48,007 nt of DNA from Parcubacteria group bacterium (GTDB lineage Bacteria; Patescibacteriota; Patescibacteriia; UBA1558; GWA2-36-10), in NCBI GenBank assembly GCA_003104935.1, contig PQAE01000012.1:68988-116994 (forward strand). Reading direction: 5' to 3'. Made by a program: the position numbers and the translations under genes. Below, one piece after another: positions 24,559 through 30,885 of this stretch (position 1 is the first letter of the stretch; every line of letters starts with the position of its first letter). The notes under the pieces were generated by a model that had not been told where the DNA came from, did no database searches, and saw only the letters and a program-made list of their open reading frames with translations.

Positions 24559-24750
24559 TCAACTGCGAAATATCGGTTTCTTTAGCAAGATTATGGCCAG
24601 GTATGAAAAAAATAAAAAATAAAACCAGTACTCCAGGTTAATCAGGCGCGCCACCGTGCCGGGATTAAATAATTCCATAATCACCAAAATCAGCCAGGTA
24701 ACTAGGGCGGTATTCCAAAAATCTTTGATCAGGCGATAAAATACAAGCAT
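24559..24750 (-). CDS. small two-helix membrane protein
   Basis: 63 aa from ATG at 24750; the frame also has an upstream TTG at 24768 inside the preceding gene. Two hydrophobic segments at about residues 12-28 and 39-56 (NTALVTWLILVIMELF; YWFYFLFFSYLAIILL). Basic C-terminus KKPIFRS. No family recognised. Cotranscribed with the 25253 gene; its 3' end lies just before the 24540 promoter. Confidence 0.55.
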   Translation of the reverse strand: MLVFYRLIKDFWNTALVTWLILVIMELFNPGTVARLINLEYWFYFLFFSYLAIILLKKPIFRS

Positions 24751-24755
24751 ATTTT

Positions 24756-25253
24756 TTAGTAACCCCAAATAAATTGCCAGTCATTGGCCAGAGCTAGAGT
24801 GGAACTGGCCGATAGATCGGGCGCTGATAAAATCATTTCCAGTTTATTTCTCTTGAACTGGGCGTTGCTTAAATCATAACTCAGAGAAAATTGCCGTCCG
24901 AGTATATCTTGCCACCACCAGGAGCCGTCGCTCTGACGCAAACCCAACTTGACCGACACACTACTAGTAGCTAAACTACCGCTGATTGCCAGTTGTTTGT
25001 AATCACCGGAGCGGTATAACTGCAGATATAGGGGTTCGCCTTTAACTACCAGATATCCCCCCTGCCAGCTGGCCCGGGATTCCGGATACCAGCCGGTTAT
25101 GTCCGGACTGAGTGTGCGTGACCAGTCTGCGCTCTGGCGCCAAACAGGCGTAACTTTCAGACTCTGAGCGGCTATGTATACAATAAGTAGCAAAGCGGCC
25201 AGACGCCAAAAATAACGGAAAATATTGATGATTATCTGTTGCTGTTTGGTCAT
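24756..25253 (-). CDS. membrane-anchored hypothetical protein, probably leaderless
   Basis: 165 aa from ATG at 25253. One helix at about residues 12-30, then an extracytoplasmic part rich in Trp/Ser (SADWSRTLSPDITGWYPE, SDGSWWWQDILG) with beta-strand-like alternation. Start chosen because TGC-TACAAT lies just 6 nt before this ATG, so the mRNA would begin at or next to the start codon; the longer frame passes through the promoter. Divergent from the large membrane gene at 25331. Function unknown. Confidence 0.6.
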   Translation of the reverse strand: MTKQQQIIINIFRYFWRLAALLLIVYIAAQSLKVTPVWRQSADWSRTLSPDITGWYPESRASWQGGYLVVKGEPLYLQLYRSGDYKQLAISGSLATSSVSVKLGLRQSDGSWWWQDILGRQFSLSYDLSNAQFKRNKLEMILSAPDLSASSTLALANDWQFIWGY

Positions 25254-25259
25254 AAATAC

Positions 25260-25268
25260 ATTGTAGCA
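25260..25268 (-). promoter_or_regulatory. extended -10 of a leaderless gene
   Basis: Minus strand TGCTACAAT; -10 (25260-25265) is 6 nt from the ATG at 25253. Same geometry as at 29833 and 39564. Confidence 0.55.
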
Positions 25269-25330
25269 AAAATGGCTCTTTATGGAAATTATCAAAAGTC
25301 AAAATATGTGCTAAGATATAGCCGAAAATT

Positions 25331-27430
25331 ATGATTACTTTTAGCCGCTTACAACACACGCTTTGGCAAATCATAATCGTGGGACTAATTGTCCTCAATT
25401 TTTATATATTGAAATCGCCAGCTCTAGGGCTGATCTTGGCCCTTATCTACCTCTGGTTGAACAGCAAAAAAATTGCCGACATCTTTTTTGCCGCTCTTCA
25501 TAAAGGCCTGAGAAAAACTCTGGGCCTTTTGTTAATCCTGGCCTATATCAGTCTGGCCTACACCCTAGTTTATCACCTTTACCGGATTAATGATTATATA
25601 TTCTGGTGGCTGATCATCAGCGTGCCGCTGGCCTTAGAGATACTTTCCTACCGAACCAACACGCCTCATTATTTTTTGCAAGATGTCCGCTGGCCCCGCC
25701 TGGCCGATCTGCGCCAACTGATCTGGCCGTTGCTATTTTTGATTTCTGACTTACTGATTTTGATCCTGTTGTTCCGCCAGGCCAGTACCGGAGTAATCCG
25801 TTCTCCCTGGGAACTCTTATCCGATAAATTTTGGGCATTGTTTATCGTCAGTAACTTTTGTCTGGCCGTCACATTTGTCAGCCGCAAGTCGTCAAAAAAT
25901 CTCTGGTTGATAATCTTTCATTTTTTTATCCTAGCTAGTCTGGCCGTCATTCTTTATCCGCTGGGTTATGGTTATGATTCTTTTATTCATCTGGCCGGTC
26001 TCCGCACCATCAGTGAAACCGGAACGATCGAACCCCGTTTATTTTTATACATGGGTCAATACGGCTTGACGCTCTTTGCCCATAGCCTGACCCAACTACC
26101 ACTGGAGCTGACCAATAAACTGCTCTTGCCGACACTTTTTGCCCTGCTGTGGCCCAGTGGACTTTTTAGCGGCCTAAAATACGGCTTTAACTGGCCCTTT
26201 AAGAGCAGCTATCTGTCTGTGTTGTGGAGTCTTTTTATCGGCTTTAGCTTTTTCATCATGACCACGCCCCAGGGCCTGGCCTTTCTACTGGTGGCCTTTT
26301 ATTTTTTTATATTACCCCTGGTAAATAAAAAAGAGGTATCTTTGTACCTGCTCTGGCTGATAGCGGTGATGGCTATGGTAATCCACCCTTTGGGCGGAAT
26401 CTCATTGATTTTTTTCAGCTTGATCAAAACTATCTCCCGTTTGCCCCGCTATCGCCGTCTGAGAAGCGCGCTTATCTGTCTGGCGATAATTTTGGCTTGT
26501 GCCAGTCTGCCTATTTTCTTTTATGCTTATGAAGTCCAGAGCGGCGTGCCGGCCTCTAGGATATTTAATATTCACTTTTGGCCCATCTTTGATATTCCTG
26601 ACTTTTATTGGTGGCAGACATTTAGTTTCCCGGCCGACTTGATCCATAATGTCGGCCAGAACCAAATTTGGCTTTATGCTTCGGCGGTTATCAGCGGACT
26701 AATTCTGATATTGGTGAACAATAAACAAATATTTTTCAAACGTTTGTTGACTTTTTTGGTAATTTTAATCTTTAATTATCTGCTGGCTAAAATACTGTTG
26801 GCCTTTAGCCTGAACATCGGCTACCAAAAAGATGACTACCTCCAACGCATTATCTACATGGTCGGCCTAGCTTGCCTGCCTATTTTTTTAACAACGTTTT
26901 ACTTTGCCAGCCGCCACGCCCTGACGGAAAATAGTGTCTGGCCCAAAGTCTGGCTGGTGCTAATTACTACCTTGGTTGTTAGCGTCAGCACCTACTTTAG
27001 CTATCCGGTCTATGATAAGTACCAAAACGACAAAAGTTTTAATGTCACTGCTACTGATATCAAAACCGTAGAAACCATCAAAGATCTGGCCGGGGAGGAT
27101 CCCTACATAGTTCTGGCAAACCAGATGGTCGGCGCGGCCGCTATCGCTAAATATGATTTTGCCCGCTACTATAATGGTAATTTCTACTACTCCGTGCCTC
27201 TGGGCACCGATAATATCTATCAAAATTATCTGACCATGATTGAAAAAAATGCCAGCCGCGCCGAAGCCCTGCGCGCCATGGATAAAGCTGGGGTTAATAA
27301 ATTGTATTTTGTGGTTAATAATTACTGGCATAGCGCCAAACAGGCCATCACCCAAGCCAGCCAGACCGCTGATGAAAAAATATTGATTGATAACGGAGTG
27401 AATACTGTTTTTGTCTACAATAGGAGGTAA
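25331..27430 (+). CDS. large multi-spanning membrane protein, possible GT-C enzyme
   Basis: 699 aa with about 13-15 hydrophobic helices over residues 10-560 and a soluble C-terminal part of about 130 aa (VETIKDLAGEDPYIVLANQM onward). The loop YGYDSFIHLAGLRTISETG (about residues 215-233), with Asp, His and Glu, resembles the catalytic extracytoplasmic loop of GT-C/oligosaccharyltransferase-like proteins, but the match is weak. A TGC-TAAGAT extended -10 lies 14 nt upstream. Monocistronic, ended by the terminator at 27484. Confidence 0.7.
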   Translation: MITFSRLQHTLWQIIIVGLIVLNFYILKSPALGLILALIYLWLNSKKIADIFFAALHKGLRKTLGLLLILAYISLAYTLVYHLYRINDYIFWWLIISVPLALEILSYRTNTPHYFLQDVRWPRLADLRQLIWPLLFLISDLLILILLFRQASTGVIRSPWELLSDKFWALFIVSNFCLAVTFVSRKSSKNLWLIIFHFFILASLAVILYPLGYGYDSFIHLAGLRTISETGTIEPRLFLYMGQYGLTLFAHSLTQLPLELTNKLLLPTLFALLWPSGLFSGLKYGFNWPFKSSYLSVLWSLFIGFSFFIMTTPQGLAFLLVAFYFFILPLVNKKEVSLYLLWLIAVMAMVIHPLGGISLIFFSLIKTISRLPRYRRLRSALICLAIILACASLPIFFYAYEVQSGVPASRIFNIHFWPIFDIPDFYWWQTFSFPADLIHNVGQNQIWLYASAVISGLILILVNNKQIFFKRLLTFLVILIFNYLLAKILLAFSLNIGYQKDDYLQRIIYMVGLACLPIFLTTFYFASRHALTENSVWPKVWLVLITTLVVSVSTYFSYPVYDKYQNDKSFNVTATDIKTVETIKDLAGEDPYIVLANQMVGAAAIAKYDFARYYNGNFYYSVPLGTDNIYQNYLTMIEKNASRAEALRAMDKAGVNKLYFVVNNYWHSAKQAITQASQTADEKILIDNGVNTVFVYNRR

Positions 27431-27483
27431 TTGAAAGTAGCCACTGCACTAAATGCAATGGCCACTCCATACAAAATAAAACA

Positions 27484-27513
27484 AAAAGACCCCGGCCATC
27501 GCTAGGGTCTTTT
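27484..27513. terminator. bidirectional intrinsic terminator
   Basis: AAAAGACCC / GGGTCTTTT stem, 12-nt loop. A/T flanks on both sides serve the + strand membrane gene and the minus-strand orphan unit starting near 27690. Confidence 0.8.
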
Positions 27514-27543
27514 GAAAAAAGGGTTGCCAGAGGCGGCACATGT

Positions 27544-27666
27544 TTATTCCGGGTGAAAGATGATAGTTTTCGCCCGGAAAGCCGGAGCTACGGCCTTCAC
27601 ATGCTGAGGGGGAAGAACGTGAAAACCCTCGACGATCGCCTTTTGAGCTTTCGGCGCCAATGACAA
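27544..27666 (-). CDS. candidate 40-aa protein in an orphan transcription unit
   Basis: Frame from TTG at 27666 to TAA at 27544, product (L/M)SLAPKAQKAIVEGFHVL followed by PPQHVKAVAPAFRAKTIIFH and PE. It sits between a consensus promoter (27695-27723) and the terminator at 27484-27513. Its composition is protein-like (Ala/Lys/Val), unlike the overlapping frames. Weak point: no SD. The unit could instead be a non-coding RNA of about 200 nt. Confidence 0.35.
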   Translation of the reverse strand: MSLAPKAQKAIVEGFHVLPPQHVKAVAPAFRAKTIIFHPE

Positions 27667-27694
27667 CCCGATAAAGGAACTCTGACAGATAAAA

Positions 27695-27723
27695 ATAATA
27701 AAACAAAATGTTAAGTCTGTCAA
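27695..27723 (-). promoter_or_regulatory. consensus promoter of orphan unit 1
   Basis: Minus strand TTGACA (27718-27723), 17-nt spacer, TATTAT (27695-27700). Reads toward 27484. Confidence 0.65.
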
Positions 27724-27724
27724 T

Positions 27725-27751
27725 CCTGTTAGAAATGTTTTTCTAACATGG
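27725..27751. repeat. degenerate short copy of the TTAGAAA/TTTCTAAC inverted repeat
   Basis: CCTGTTAGAAA (27725-27735) and TTTCTAACATGG (27740-27751) with a 4-nt loop. The arms match those of copies A-D in the glycan operon, but the long loop is missing. Confidence 0.6.
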
Positions 27752-27773
27752 TCAATATTATTTGGAAAAGAAA

Positions 27774-27805
27774 AGAACCCGCCAGCCGAAGCCGATGCGG
27801 GTTCT
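27774..27805 (-). terminator. intrinsic terminator of orphan unit 2
   Basis: AGAACCCGC / GCGGGTTCT 9-bp stem; the minus strand continues TTTCTTTTCC. Confidence 0.8.
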
Positions 27806-27865
27806 CCTCAGTGCAACAGGGATTTCCCCTATTTCATGTATTTAATTGCACTGAGTGAGTAGTGG

Positions 27866-28016
27866 GGGTGTCGAGCCGAAGTCGAGTTTGCTGAGGGCCG
27901 GTCTATTGCTCCGGCACGCTATCCGCTCTCGCAGTGAGCGAAGAAAAAAAACGCCTCAGCGCGGGCAAAAAAACGCGAACCAACCCATCCTCGACAGCCT
28001 GCGAGGCTCGACACCC
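27866..28016. repeat. 151-bp nested inverted-repeat element
   Basis: Twelve-bp terminal inverted arms GGGTGTCGAGCC / GGCTCGACACCC with nested internal complementarity. Could be a MITE-like insertion or the core of the RNA above. Confidence 0.6.
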
Positions 28017-28041
28017 TTTTCGAAGAACTGAATGATTTGGT

Positions 28042-28070
28042 ATCATAGCATAGCTATAAAAACTTGTCAA
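28042..28070 (-). promoter_or_regulatory. consensus promoter of orphan unit 2
   Basis: Minus strand TTGACA (28065-28070), 17-nt spacer ending TGC, TATGAT (28042-28047): both -35 consensus and extended -10. Confidence 0.7.
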
Positions 28071-28101
28071 GCCCGTTATCCCGCAATGCGGGATAACGGG
28101 C
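28071..28101. repeat. perfect 14-bp hairpin
   Basis: GCCCGTTATCCCGC-AAT-GCGGGATAACGGGC, immediately upstream of the -35 of orphan unit 2. No U-tract, so not a typical terminator. Confidence 0.8.
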
Positions 28102-28122
28102 TCAAGATCCGAAGAAAACAAA

Positions 28123-28160
28123 AGAAATCCCCCCTTCGACTACGCTCAGGGAGGATTTCT
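28123..28160 (-). terminator. terminator of the HU gene
   Basis: AGAAATCC / GGATTTCT outer stem with CCCC..GGG extension enclosing a TCGACTACGCTCA loop; minus strand continues TTTTGTTTTC. The loop resembles a dispersed CTTCGACTACGCTCAGGG repeat. Confidence 0.75.
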
Positions 28161-28186
28161 CTGAATAAGATAAACTGCCGGTTTGG

Positions 28187-28468
28187 CTATAAAATAGCGT
28201 CTTTTGCAGCCTTGGCCACTCTGAATTTGACTACTGTTTTGGCCGGAATCTGGATAGTAGCTCCCGTGGCCGGGTTCCTGCCCTGGCGGGCAGACCTATG
28301 CTTTTTGACCAGCTTACCAATGCCGGGAACGGTAAATTCACCGCTCGACTTAACACTGGAGTATGCCGTGCTGGCCAAAGTATCCAAAAAAGTAGTTACC
28401 TGCTTCTTGGTCAAGCCGGTTTTGTCGGCCATCGCATTAAGTAATTGACTCTTGGTTAGCTTTGCCAT
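28187..28468 (-). CDS. HU-family DNA-binding protein
   Basis: 93 aa, typical HU length. MAKLTKSQLLNAMADKTGLT (helices 1-2), GEFTVPGIGKL and the DNA-binding arm HRSARQGRNPATGATIQIPA followed by VVKFRVAKAAKDAI are diagnostic. It bends and compacts DNA as a dimer. Own promoter (28508-28536) and terminator (28123-28160). No SD; leader of about 35 nt. Confidence 0.96.
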   Translation of the reverse strand: MAKLTKSQLLNAMADKTGLTKKQVTTFLDTLASTAYSSVKSSGEFTVPGIGKLVKKHRSARQGRNPATGATIQIPAKTVVKFRVAKAAKDAIL

Positions 28469-28507
28469 AGTTTTAATTTAATGACTTAGTTAATTAATTG
28501 CTTATAA

Positions 28508-28536
28508 ATATTAGCATATTTTAATAGTTTTGTTAA
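28508..28536 (-). promoter_or_regulatory. HU gene promoter
   Basis: Minus strand TTAACA (28531-28536), 17-nt spacer ending TGC, TAATAT (28508-28513). Confidence 0.65.
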
Positions 28537-28635
28537 CAACCCCCTGTAAATAGGCCTGTTGTGGATAAGTTTTAGCTCAAAACCTGGACTTTTCTTTGAA
28601 AAAAAAATCATTTAGTGCCATAATATAAAGGCGCT

Positions 28636-28943
28636 ATGAAAATCTCCGCTCTGCAAAGATATATACTAATAAAAGCCTGGGAAAATAAAAAAAACGCGTT
28701 TCCCGGGAAAAATTTTCTGATTTTTATAAAAATAAAAAAACTCCCGGCAAAAGAATTCAGATAAAAATAATTTCCCGCAGTATCGAGCGCCTTATTGAAA
28801 AGGGACTGGTCATCGGCTACGGTGAAAAGACTCAATACAAGCTCTATATTACTCAGGTTAAATTAACTCCCGTTGGACAGAAAACCGCCCATGGTTTGCT
28901 GGGACGGCAGACAGTTTTCCCTTTTATAAAAAACTCTAAATAA
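28636..28943 (+). pseudogene. winged-helix regulator-like gene with a frameshift in an A8 tract
   Basis: From ATG at 28636 the frame reads MKISALQRYILIKAWENKK, then goes out of frame and stops near 28765. One extra A in the A8 run (28687-28694) would join it to the frame that continues RVSREKFSDFYKNKKTPGKR, then IISRSIERLIEKGLVIGYGE, then VKLTPVGQKTA, ending at TAA 28943. The joined 102-aa product looks like a MarR/winged-helix protein of a type I believe is frequent in CPR genomes. Either a real mutation, a slippage-controlled gene, or a sequencing/assembly error in a homopolymer. Confidence 0.7.
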
Positions 28944-28949
28944 GTAAAC

Positions 28950-29088
28950 GCGGCCGAGCCACTATAATTCTGAGTCATTACAAACCCGTAAGGGCGCGGC
29001 AATCTACAAGCTTTTAGATTGTTTCGTCCCCTGCACCATATGGTGCAGGGGACGAAACAATAACTGTTGTTTTCCGTGGCTCGGCCGC
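28950..29088. repeat. 139-bp nested palindromic element
   Basis: Outer arms GCGGCCGAGCCAC (28950-28962) / GTGGCTCGGCCGC (29076-29088), perfect 13 bp. Inside is a perfect 44-nt palindrome centred at 29039/29040 (29018-29061; arm ends TCCCCTGCACCAT). The part around AAGGGCGCGGCAATCT resembles the repeat at 34565-34648. It abuts the stop codon of the L,D-transpeptidase and may end its transcript. Confidence 0.85.
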
Positions 29089-29826
29089 TTATTTTATTTC
29101 TACTTTAGTGCCGACCTGGGCGAACCAATATAGCGGCTCCATATTTTCATAAGACACATTGACGCAACCGTGGCTCATGGGCTGACCAAAATTATTATGC
29201 CAATAAGCGCCGTGAATATAATAACGGTATTGCTTGGTTACAAAATGCAAATTCCATTTGGTGTTGGGATAATCAAAATTTCCCCCGCCATAATGTTTAA
29301 CCGGTACTTTATCTAAAATCGTAAAATCCCCAATGGGTGTAGGCATAGATTTCACGCCGCCGGAAATGGGAAATGAGCCGAAAAGCTTGTCGCCAAAATA
29401 ATAATCTAAATGCTGGGTTTTTAAATCCACCTTGATTAGTTTGTCCAGTTTGGTCTTTTCCGAGTTTAAAGGATCATAGCCGGCCGCGACTTCGGTACCG
29501 TCCAAATACTTATCGCCATCACTATCGGGATTCATCAGGCCGGTGCCTAATGTCAGTTCCCACAGATCGTTGAGATAATCTTTGTCCGAATCCACCTGGA
29601 TTAACTTTTTTTTGCCGCCAAAGCGAGGCGAATACCCGGCCCCTATCTCTACCTGGTCATCAAATCCGTCACCGTCGGTATCGGCTAACTTAGGGTCGGT
29701 AAAATAAATCGTGGTCTCCTCTAAATCGCTCAGGCCATCGCCGTCGGTATCAATATCTTGAGCGTCACTAGAAAACGGAATTAGTAAAAATAATAATAGC
29801 AATAAAAAAAAGAAATATTTGTACAT
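29089..29826 (-). CDS. L,D-transpeptidase (YkuD) with calcium-binding repeats
   Basis: 245 aa from ATG at 29826: signal peptide MYKYFFFLLLLLFLLIPFSS, cleavage near SDA. Then four TSP3/EF-hand-like repeats (DTDGDGLSDLEE, DTDGDGFDDQVE, DSDKDYLNDLWE, DSDGDKYLDGTE; residues 24-115). C-terminal YkuD domain with IHGAYWHNNFG and the catalytic MSHGCVNVS (Cys). It makes 3-3 peptidoglycan cross-links or anchors proteins. An in-frame ATG further upstream exists, but TATAAT lies only 6 nt before 29826, so the mRNA is probably leaderless. Confidence 0.93.
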   Translation of the reverse strand: MYKYFFFLLLLLFLLIPFSSDAQDIDTDGDGLSDLEETTIYFTDPKLADTDGDGFDDQVEIGAGYSPRFGGKKKLIQVDSDKDYLNDLWELTLGTGLMNPDSDGDKYLDGTEVAAGYDPLNSEKTKLDKLIKVDLKTQHLDYYFGDKLFGSFPISGGVKSMPTPIGDFTILDKVPVKHYGGGNFDYPNTKWNLHFVTKQYRYYIHGAYWHNNFGQPMSHGCVNVSYENMEPLYWFAQVGTKVEIK

Positions 29827-29832
29827 ATCTAT

Positions 29833-29861
29833 ATTATAGCAAAAAAATCTGGTATTGACAA
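29833..29861 (-). promoter_or_regulatory. leaderless promoter of the L,D-transpeptidase
   Basis: Minus strand TTGTCA (29856-29861), 17-nt spacer ending TGC, TATAAT (29833-29838), then 6 nt to the ATG. Its -35 overlaps the -35 of the divergent promoter on the + strand. Confidence 0.75.
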
Positions 29862-29883
29862 AAATCATATTCATCAATATAAT
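29855..29883 (+). promoter_or_regulatory. promoter of the 30002 gene
   Basis: TTGACA (29855-29860), exactly 17 nt, TATAAT (29878-29883): full consensus. Shares its -35 bases with the opposite promoter. A leader of about 110 nt follows, containing a second SD-like AAAGGAGGTG (29917-29926) without an ATG. Confidence 0.8.
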
Positions 29884-30001
29884 AAAAAATCATGCCGTAC
29901 TTTCACTACTAACAAAGGAGGTGTTTAATCTCAGTTTATTGGCTTGGCTTCAATGTCAACAACGTTTTGTAGCCCCAAATATGTGTGGATGAGGAGGAGT
30001 T

Positions 30002-30394
30002 TTGAAATCTACCAGCGCCCCTCAGACTAACGCCGGTTGGCTACAACTCATGTACTGGATGCAAATCCAGGGGCACGGTCGCCCCTACATCAAGGAAGAT
30101 GTCATTGCCATGGCGCAGGATGTCAAGAGCATGTGGCTGAACAACGGCCGTCGGCAGATCGTCTGTGCCAATCGCCTGATCGGCAACATCAACAATGAGT
30201 TGATGCGACTCAAAGCAGCAGGTGGTATCGATCAGGTGTTGGCTCAGACCTTCGTCACCGAGCTTGGGTATCGTCCCAAGAAAGCCCTGCGGACCCACGA
30301 GCTCTACCCGGTCATCCTGAAGAGCATGAGGCAAGCTTCTGGTCTGCCGCCGCTTCCCAAGGTTACGCTACAACCGGTTTCGGTCACAGCCTAA
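30002..30394 (+). CDS. orphan 130-aa protein
   Basis: TTG start at 30002, chosen because GAGGAGGAG lies directly upstream. Soluble, basic protein: NAGWLQLMYWMQIQGHGRPY near the N-terminus, then helical segments (CANRLIGNINNELMRLKAAGG; here split at ELM) and a Pro-rich tail. No domain recognised. Codon use is noticeably GC-richer than neighbouring genes. Full-consensus promoter and a strong terminator (30439-30483) suggest high expression. Confidence 0.65.
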   Translation: MKSTSAPQTNAGWLQLMYWMQIQGHGRPYIKEDVIAMAQDVKSMWLNNGRRQIVCANRLIGNINNELMRLKAAGGIDQVLAQTFVTELGYRPKKALRTHELYPVILKSMRQASGLPPLPKVTLQPVSVTA

Positions 30395-30438
30395 CTAAAC
30401 CCTCCTTTGCTCGTTTTGCACCACCCCTGTTTCAGGGG

Positions 30439-30483
30439 AAAAAGAGCCCACTTGACAATACCAATGCTGATTGGGCTCTTTTT
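30439..30483 (+). terminator. intrinsic terminator
   Basis: AAAAAGAGCCCA / TGGGCTCTTTTT, 12-bp stem, 21-nt loop, T-rich 3' side continuing ATTTAT. Confidence 0.85.
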
Positions 30484-30498
30484 ATTTATAATAGGACA

Positions 30499-30527
30499 TT
30501 GACAATATTCAAGATGTATGTTAATAT
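30499..30527 (+). promoter_or_regulatory. promoter of the 30561 gene
   Basis: TTGACA (30499-30504), 17-nt spacer, TAATAT (30522-30527); SD GGAGGT follows at 30549-30554. Confidence 0.7.
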
Positions 30528-30560
30528 TACTGGTCACTGTACTTTCCCGGAGGTAATTAA

Positions 30561-30785
30561 ATGCGTTTTTGGGCGTTCGCTTTTATCGCACTTCTTAGCC
30601 TGTGTTTTGTGGCTTACATCGTAGACTACCAAGCACTGGTTCAAGACCCACGGAAGCTTCTGATCGTCCTCTTGGCAGTGGCAATCTACACGACCAGCAT
30701 TTACCTGCTGATCAAGAAAGTGAAATTGAGCCATCAATCCTGGCTCAAAATAAACGGACACTTCGGTGTCCGTTTAGCTTTGTAG
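30561..30785 (+). CDS. orphan small two-helix membrane protein
   Basis: 74 aa from ATG at 30561 with SD GGAGGT 6 nt upstream. Helices at about residues 3-21 (FWAFAFIALLSLCFVAYIV) and 33-51 (LLIVLLAVAIYTTSIYLLI), then basic KKVKLSH. The last 13 codons run through the terminator hairpin at 30752-30775, so the C-terminus is shaped by RNA structure; an original earlier stop may have been lost. Function unknown. Confidence 0.65.
   Translation: MRFWAFAFIALLSLCFVAYIVDYQALVQDPRKLLIVLLAVAIYTTSIYLLIKKVKLSHQSWLKINGHFGVRLAL
30752..30775 (+). terminator. UUCG-tetraloop terminator overlapping the CDS end
   Basis: AAACGGACAC-TTCG-GTGTCCGTTT, perfect 10-bp stem. The U-tract is poor (TTTAGCTTT), so it may act as a 3' stabiliser as much as a terminator. 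Confidence 0.7.
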
Positions 30786-30819
30786 AAGAAACGCCGAGGC
30801 CGTCTAGTACTGAATAGAC

Positions 30820-30885
30820 AAACCCCTCTATCTTCCCCTTGGTAAGGGGGAGATGATTTGAACAAAGCGAAAATCTAAGGGGTTT
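30820..30885. repeat. palindromic dispersed repeat at the uvrC 3' end
   Basis: AAACCCCT (30820-30827) / AGGGGTTT (30878-30885) around CCCCTTGGTAAGGGG. Related to 19691-19770. The uvrC stop (30884-30886) lies at its edge. Confidence 0.65.

Larger units (their letters stand above)
27774..28035 (-). ncRNA. candidate structured RNA (orphan unit 2)
   Basis: A minus-strand transcript of about 260 nt is predicted between the promoter at 28042-28070 and the terminator at 27774-27805. It folds extensively: outer arms GGGTGTCGAGCC (27866-27877) / GGCTCGACACCC (28005-28016), inner GTCGAG/CTCGAC and GCTGAGG/CCTCAGC pairs, and a separate CAGTGCAA/TTGCACTG hairpin near the 3' end. It matches none of tmRNA, RNase P, SRP or 6S RNA by eye. 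A 26-aa ORF with a TTG start preceded by GAGG exists inside (ends SLTARADSVPEQ) but is weak. Confidence 0.4.

Noticed and set aside
27449-27706. 85-aa minus-strand ORF
   Set aside because: Its start lies inside the promoter spacer of orphan unit 1 and it reads through the 27484 terminator; the alternative frame (27666-27544) has a better composition.
27774-28035. tmRNA, RNase P RNA, SRP RNA or 6S RNA
   Set aside because: None of their conserved core sequences is visible on either strand.
27903-28121. 72-aa minus-strand ORF
   Set aside because: Begins upstream of the 28042-28070 promoter and crosses two palindromes; the region looks like structured RNA or a repeat.
28608-28835. 75-aa minus-strand ORF
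   Set aside because: Antisense to the frameshifted winged-helix gene, which has recognisable protein sequence.
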